Shown here one piece after another: positions 5,947 to 8,572 of a stretch of 8,572 nt of DNA; the first letter of the stretch is position 1; every line of letters starts with the position of its first letter. Origin of the DNA: an uncultured Bacilli bacterium (GTDB taxonomy: Bacteria; Bacillota_I; Bacilli_A; RF39; UBA660); the NCBI GenBank assembly GCA_934101235.1, contig CAKORH010000032.1, positions 1-8,572 of the forward strand, given 5' to 3'. Made by a program: the position numbers and the translations under genes. The notes below the pieces were generated by a model, which searched no databases, was not told where the DNA came from, and saw only the letters and a list, made by a program, of their open reading frames with translations.

Positions 5947-7068
5947 ATGGATATAATTGGTATAATAGCAGAATATAATCCATTTCATAATGGGCATAAG
6001 TATCATATTGATAAAATAAAAAGTATGTATCCTAATTCAATTATAATACTTGTTTTAAATGGCTATTTTTTAGAACGTGGTGAAATAAGTATAGAATCAT
6101 TAAAATCAAAAACAAAAATCGCATTAGATAATAATTTAGATATAGTAGTAAAATTACCATTTATATTTGGTAGTAATTCTGCTGATATATTTAGTGATGC
6201 TTCTATAGAAATATTAAATACATTAGGAGTAAATAAAATAATATTTGGTAGTGAATGTAATGATATTAATAAGCTTACATCTCTTGCTAAAAAACAATTA
6301 AATGATTATTATGATAGTGAAGTAAAGAAATATTTAGATGAAGGATATAATTACCCTACTGCATTAAATAAGGCACTAGGAATAAGTATTAATACTCCAA
6401 ATGATTTATTAGGTTTATCATATATTAAATCAATAATAAAAAATAATTATAATATAGATGCAATAACTATAAAAAGAACTAATGATTATCATGATACTAA
6501 ATCTAATAATGATATTATTAGTGCATCAAATATTAGAGAGAAAATAAAAAATAATATACCTATTGATAGTTATTTACCTAGTAAAGAATATATAAATGAA
6601 ATTAATTATGAACTATACTTTAATTTATTAAAATATAAAATATTAACTGATGATAATCTAAGTGAATATTTAACAGTAGATGAAGGAATAGAAAATAAAT
6701 TGAAGAGTGTAATAAATAAATGTAATAATATAGACGATTTAATAAGTAATATAAAAACTAAACGTTATACTTATAATAGAATTAATAGAATGTTTATTCA
6801 TATATTAATAGGTCTTAAAAAAACGGATAAAGCTAATGTTGTGCATAATGAATATATTAGAGTGTTAGGTTTTAATAGTGTTGGTAAAGATTATTTAAAA
6901 AAAATAAAAAAGAATTCAGTTTTACCTATAGTAACTGATTTAAAAAAACAGAATTCTATTATTAAAGATTATGAAATAAGAGAGTATACAATTTATAATA
7001 TGTTAGTTGATGAGAATGTATTAGATTATGAATTATCTAATAAACCTATAATAAAAGATAAAATTTAA
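5947..7068 (+). CDS. tmcAL: tRNA(Met) cytidine acetate ligase (YlbM/TmcAL family)
   Basis: A 373-residue cytosolic enzyme of the nucleotidyltransferase-like YlbM family. Characterised members use acetate and ATP to form N4-acetylcytidine at the wobble position (C34) of elongator tRNA-Met, sharpening AUG decoding. The N-terminus has GIIAEYNPFHNGHKYH (5-20) with the HxGH nucleotide-binding motif (HNGH, 14-17), then NGYFLERGE (38-46) and IIFGSE (98-103). Further on are PND (151-153), IKR (175-177), SASNIR (192-197) and KRYTYNRINRM (272-282), all in family order. It is somewhat shorter than Bacillus YlbM (about 415 residues, from memory), the difference lying in the divergent C-terminal half. GAGGTG sits five bases before the ATG. 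It appears to be a single-gene unit with its own promoter and terminator. No frameshift is visible. Confidence 0.93.
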   Translation: MDIIGIIAEYNPFHNGHKYHIDKIKSMYPNSIIILVLNGYFLERGEISIESLKSKTKIALDNNLDIVVKLPFIFGSNSADIFSDASIEILNTLGVNKIIFGSECNDINKLTSLAKKQLNDYYDSEVKKYLDEGYNYPTALNKALGISINTPNDLLGLSYIKSIIKNNYNIDAITIKRTNDYHDTKSNNDIISASNIREKIKNNIPIDSYLPSKEYINEINYELYFNLLKYKILTDDNLSEYLTVDEGIENKLKSVINKCNNIDDLISNIKTKRYTYNRINRMFIHILIGLKKTDKANVVHNEYIRVLGFNSVGKDYLKKIKKNSVLPIVTDLKKQNSIIKDYEIREYTIYNMLVDENVLDYELSNKPIIKDKI

Positions 7069-7089
7069 TAATTAAAAATCATTATCATT

Positions 7090-7116
7090 TAGAACCTTGT
7101 GGTTCTATTTTTCTTT
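7090..7116 (+). terminator. Rho-independent terminator of tmcAL
   Basis: The arms TAGAACC (7090-7096) and GGTTCTA (7101-7107) form a perfect 7-bp stem with loop TTGT, followed by TTTTTCTTTC. It starts 22 bases after the tmcAL stop codon. Confidence 0.8.
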
Positions 7117-7159
7117 CTTGATATATATTTATTTTTGTCTTCATAACTTAATATTGACA

Positions 7160-7200
7160 TATAAAAACCTCGTTTCTATTTTGTCCAAGAAACGGGGTTT
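7160..7200 (-). terminator. Long hairpin, probable terminator of the GLUG-repeat gene
   Basis: The arms at 7165-7177 and 7188-7200 pair over 13 positions around a 10-base loop (7178-7187). On the minus strand it starts about 20 bases after the stop of the GLUG-repeat gene and ends in TTTTTATAT. On that strand one internal position is a C.A mismatch, whereas on the plus strand the same position is a G.U pair, but the plus-strand T-tract is only three bases. Terminator is the simplest reading; a bidirectional one or another structured element is possible. Confidence 0.65.
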
Positions 7201-7220
7201 ATATCATAATAAGATAATTT

Positions 7221-8572
7221 TTATTTTATTTTGTTATTTGAAGTAATAGTACCTTCATTACCACCTGTTAATCCATTTAAATCAGCAGTAAATCCAGTAG
7301 CATTCACACCATCAATAACAAAACCATCAATAGTTCCTTTGTTATAACCTGCTACAATTCCTCCATAGGAACTAATTAAATTAAGGCTTGTATATTGAAT
7401 TTCATTATTACCAGTAATATTTCCTATATTCATACCGGCTATTCCACCCATATAAGAACTACCAATTATGTTACTATTTAATGACTTAACATTAGTTAAT
7501 ATATTATTATTATATCCAGCTATTCCTCCTATATAAGAAGCATTGCTTTGTATAGTTCCTTCATAAGTACAATTTGATATTTCACCATCATTAAAACCTG
7601 TTATACCACCACTATAATATTTAGAATTAATTGTTTCATTTTGAAGTGTTATATTACTAACTTTTCCCATATTATAGCCTATAAATCCTGTATAATAATT
7701 TCCTTGTATTGTAGAATTTGATATTGTCAGATTTTTTATTTCACTATTTGGACCAGTTACGCCAAATAAACCAGAAAAATTTGTTGAAGATGATATACAA
7801 CTATCAGCACCACTACTATTACCTAATTTATGACCTTTTCCATCAAAAATACCATTAAAATACTTATTTGGGTTATACCCTATTGGTTTTTCTAACATAA
7901 TGCCGGTATCTAATTCTATATCATTTTTTAAAGCAAAGTAAGTATTAGTATATTTGGTTCCACTATTAACTTTATATGATAAATACTCTAAATTTTCTTT
8001 TGTACTAATTAAATATGGGTTATCACTAGTACCTTTACCTTCAGTCCATATCTCACCAATTTCTGTTATAGTCGCATTATTTTTAGTGGTGTCATATTCT
8101 GGTAAAATACTTATCAACTTAATAGTTTCTTTAATATTGCTATTAGAATCTGATGATATTATATGTAAGTAATAAACTCCAGGTTCTTTTTTACTAATGT
8201 TAATTACTTCTGGATTACTTGTAAATGTATTCCAAGTATATCCAGTTTTATCTTTTAAATTTACACTTTCTTTATTTATTAGCCATTTTGAATTAGATAT
8301 ATCTATATCACTATCTTTATCACTTTGAGTTATTGTTGCTTTTAAAGTACTTGAAATTTTAGGAAATTCTTCATTTAACACAATTAAAGCATCATCAGGT
8401 GGTATTAAATCTCCGTTAGATATTTTAGTTGCATTTATTGTTATTACATTATCTTTTACTACTATATCTGCATTTGCAATATTTTTATTATCATCATATG
8501 TTATATTTGACCCTGATGCTGATGGTTCTCCTTTTGATACATTTAATGTTGTTTGTTTTGTTTCACTATTAT
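7221..8572 (-). CDS. GLUG-repeat surface protein, C-terminal 449 residues (N-terminus beyond right edge)
   Basis: The frame is open from base 8570 to the TAA at 7221-7223, so this is the end of a larger protein. In order (numbered from the first complete codon): residues 1-72, Ser/Asn/Asp-rich sequence; about 73-155, an Ig-like beta domain ending in GVYYLHIISSDSNSN and a strand; 174-255, a lead-in module with WTEGKGTSDNPYLIST, LKNDIELDTG and FNGIFDGKGHKL; about 265-445, six GLUG-like units recurring every 26-29 residues (for example YIGGIAGYNN, YMGGIAGMNIG). Such repeats build beta-helical or beta-solenoid stalks in secreted adhesins. The C-terminus (SNNKIK) has no LPXTG, membrane anchor or basic tail, so any anchor must be N-terminal or non-covalent. 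A likely terminator follows. Ligand and exact role are unknown; extracellular location is inferred. Confidence 0.85.
   Translation of the reverse strand, partial: NSETKQTTLNVSKGEPSASGSNITYDDNKNIANADIVVKDNVITINATKISNGDLIPPDDALIVLNEEFPKISSTLKATITQSDKDSDIDISNSKWLINKESVNLKDKTGYTWNTFTSNPEVINISKKEPGVYYLHIISSDSNSNIKETIKLISILPEYDTTKNNATITEIGEIWTEGKGTSDNPYLISTKENLEYLSYKVNSGTKYTNTYFALKNDIELDTGIMLEKPIGYNPNKYFNGIFDGKGHKLGNSSGADSCISSSTNFSGLFGVTGPNSEIKNLTISNSTIQGNYYTGFIGYNMGKVSNITLQNETINSKYYSGGITGFNDGEISNCTYEGTIQSNASYIGGIAGYNNNILTNVKSLNSNIIGSSYMGGIAGMNIGNITGNNEIQYTSLNLISSYGGIVAGYNKGTIDGFVIDGVNATGFTADLNGLTGGNEGTITSNNKIK
7242..7697 (-). repeat. GLUG-like protein repeat array (six units)
   Basis: Encoded units begin near the aromatic-Gly-Gly positions of YTGFIGYN, YSGGITGFN, YIGGIAGYN, YMGGIAGMN, YGGIVAGYN and the more decayed FTADLNGLTGGN. 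The period is about 27 residues (81 bases). Units are diverged at the DNA level, so this is an old array, not a recent tandem expansion. Confidence 0.75.

Noticed and set aside
7154..7182. Plus-strand promoter-like TTGACA with TATTTT at 17 bases
   Set aside because: The -10 is poor, it falls in a hairpin loop, and no plus-strand gene follows; the DNA downstream is antisense to the GLUG gene.
7954..8172. Plus-strand open frame opposite the GLUG-repeat gene
   Set aside because: It is antisense to a clear Ig-like coding region and resembles no known protein.
1..8572. Mycoplasma-type code in which TGA encodes Trp
   Set aside because: TGA serves as the stop of recU and the first pilin, and Trp in the PBP and other genes is TGG; the genome also encodes peptidoglycan synthesis.
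1..8572. CRISPR array, tRNA/rRNA genes, intact insertion sequence or toxin-antitoxin pair
   Set aside because: No regularly spaced repeats with unique spacers, no cloverleaf-like or conserved rRNA sequence, no transposase, and the intergenic spaces are too short and otherwise explained.

Overview
This is a very AT-rich chromosomal window that looks like a walled low-GC Gram-positive bacterium (Firmicutes/Bacillota). It resembles the uncultured gut Bacilli or Erysipelotrichia-like lineages, but that placement is inferred from composition and gene content only. The genetic code is standard: TGA is used as a stop (recU, first pilin) and Trp is TGG. A class A penicillin-binding protein rules out a wall-less mollicute. 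Most of the content is recognisable housekeeping or surface biology. I found no CRISPR array, no intact insertion sequence, no tRNA or rRNA, and no convincing defence system.

Layout. Positions 1-734 (minus) hold a TetR-family regulator followed by the first 59 codons of a YhgE/Pip-type membrane protein. The regulator's promoter carries a palindromic operator. Positions 846-1699 (minus) hold two overlapping paralogous prepilins with a type IV pilin N-terminus. Positions 1744-2331 (minus) hold the ribosome-assembly GTPase EngB (YsxC). A 111-bp divergent control region (2332-2442) separates it from recU (Holliday-junction resolvase) and a 965-residue class A PBP, which overlap by ATGA as in the classic Firmicutes recU-ponA pair. 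Positions 5947-7068 (plus) hold tmcAL (YlbM family, tRNA-Met cytidine acetate ligase). A 152-bp gap follows with a terminator and a second larger hairpin. From 7221 to the right edge (minus) runs the C-terminal part of a large secreted-looking protein with GLUG-type repeats; its reading frame stays open to base 8572, so the N-terminus lies outside the window.

How the genes fit together. RecU and the PBP couple chromosome processing with wall synthesis. EngB and TmcAL serve ribosome and tRNA maturation. The pilins, the GLUG protein and YhgE belong to the cell surface. The most striking structural feature is how tightly units are packed. At three successive junctions (pilins to tetR, engB to pilins, pbp to tmcAL) the apparent terminator hairpin of one gene contains the -35 box of the next gene's promoter. 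In each, the U-tract falls inside a 17-bp spacer and the -10 lies just beyond it. In two of the three the hairpin also overlaps the upstream stop codon.
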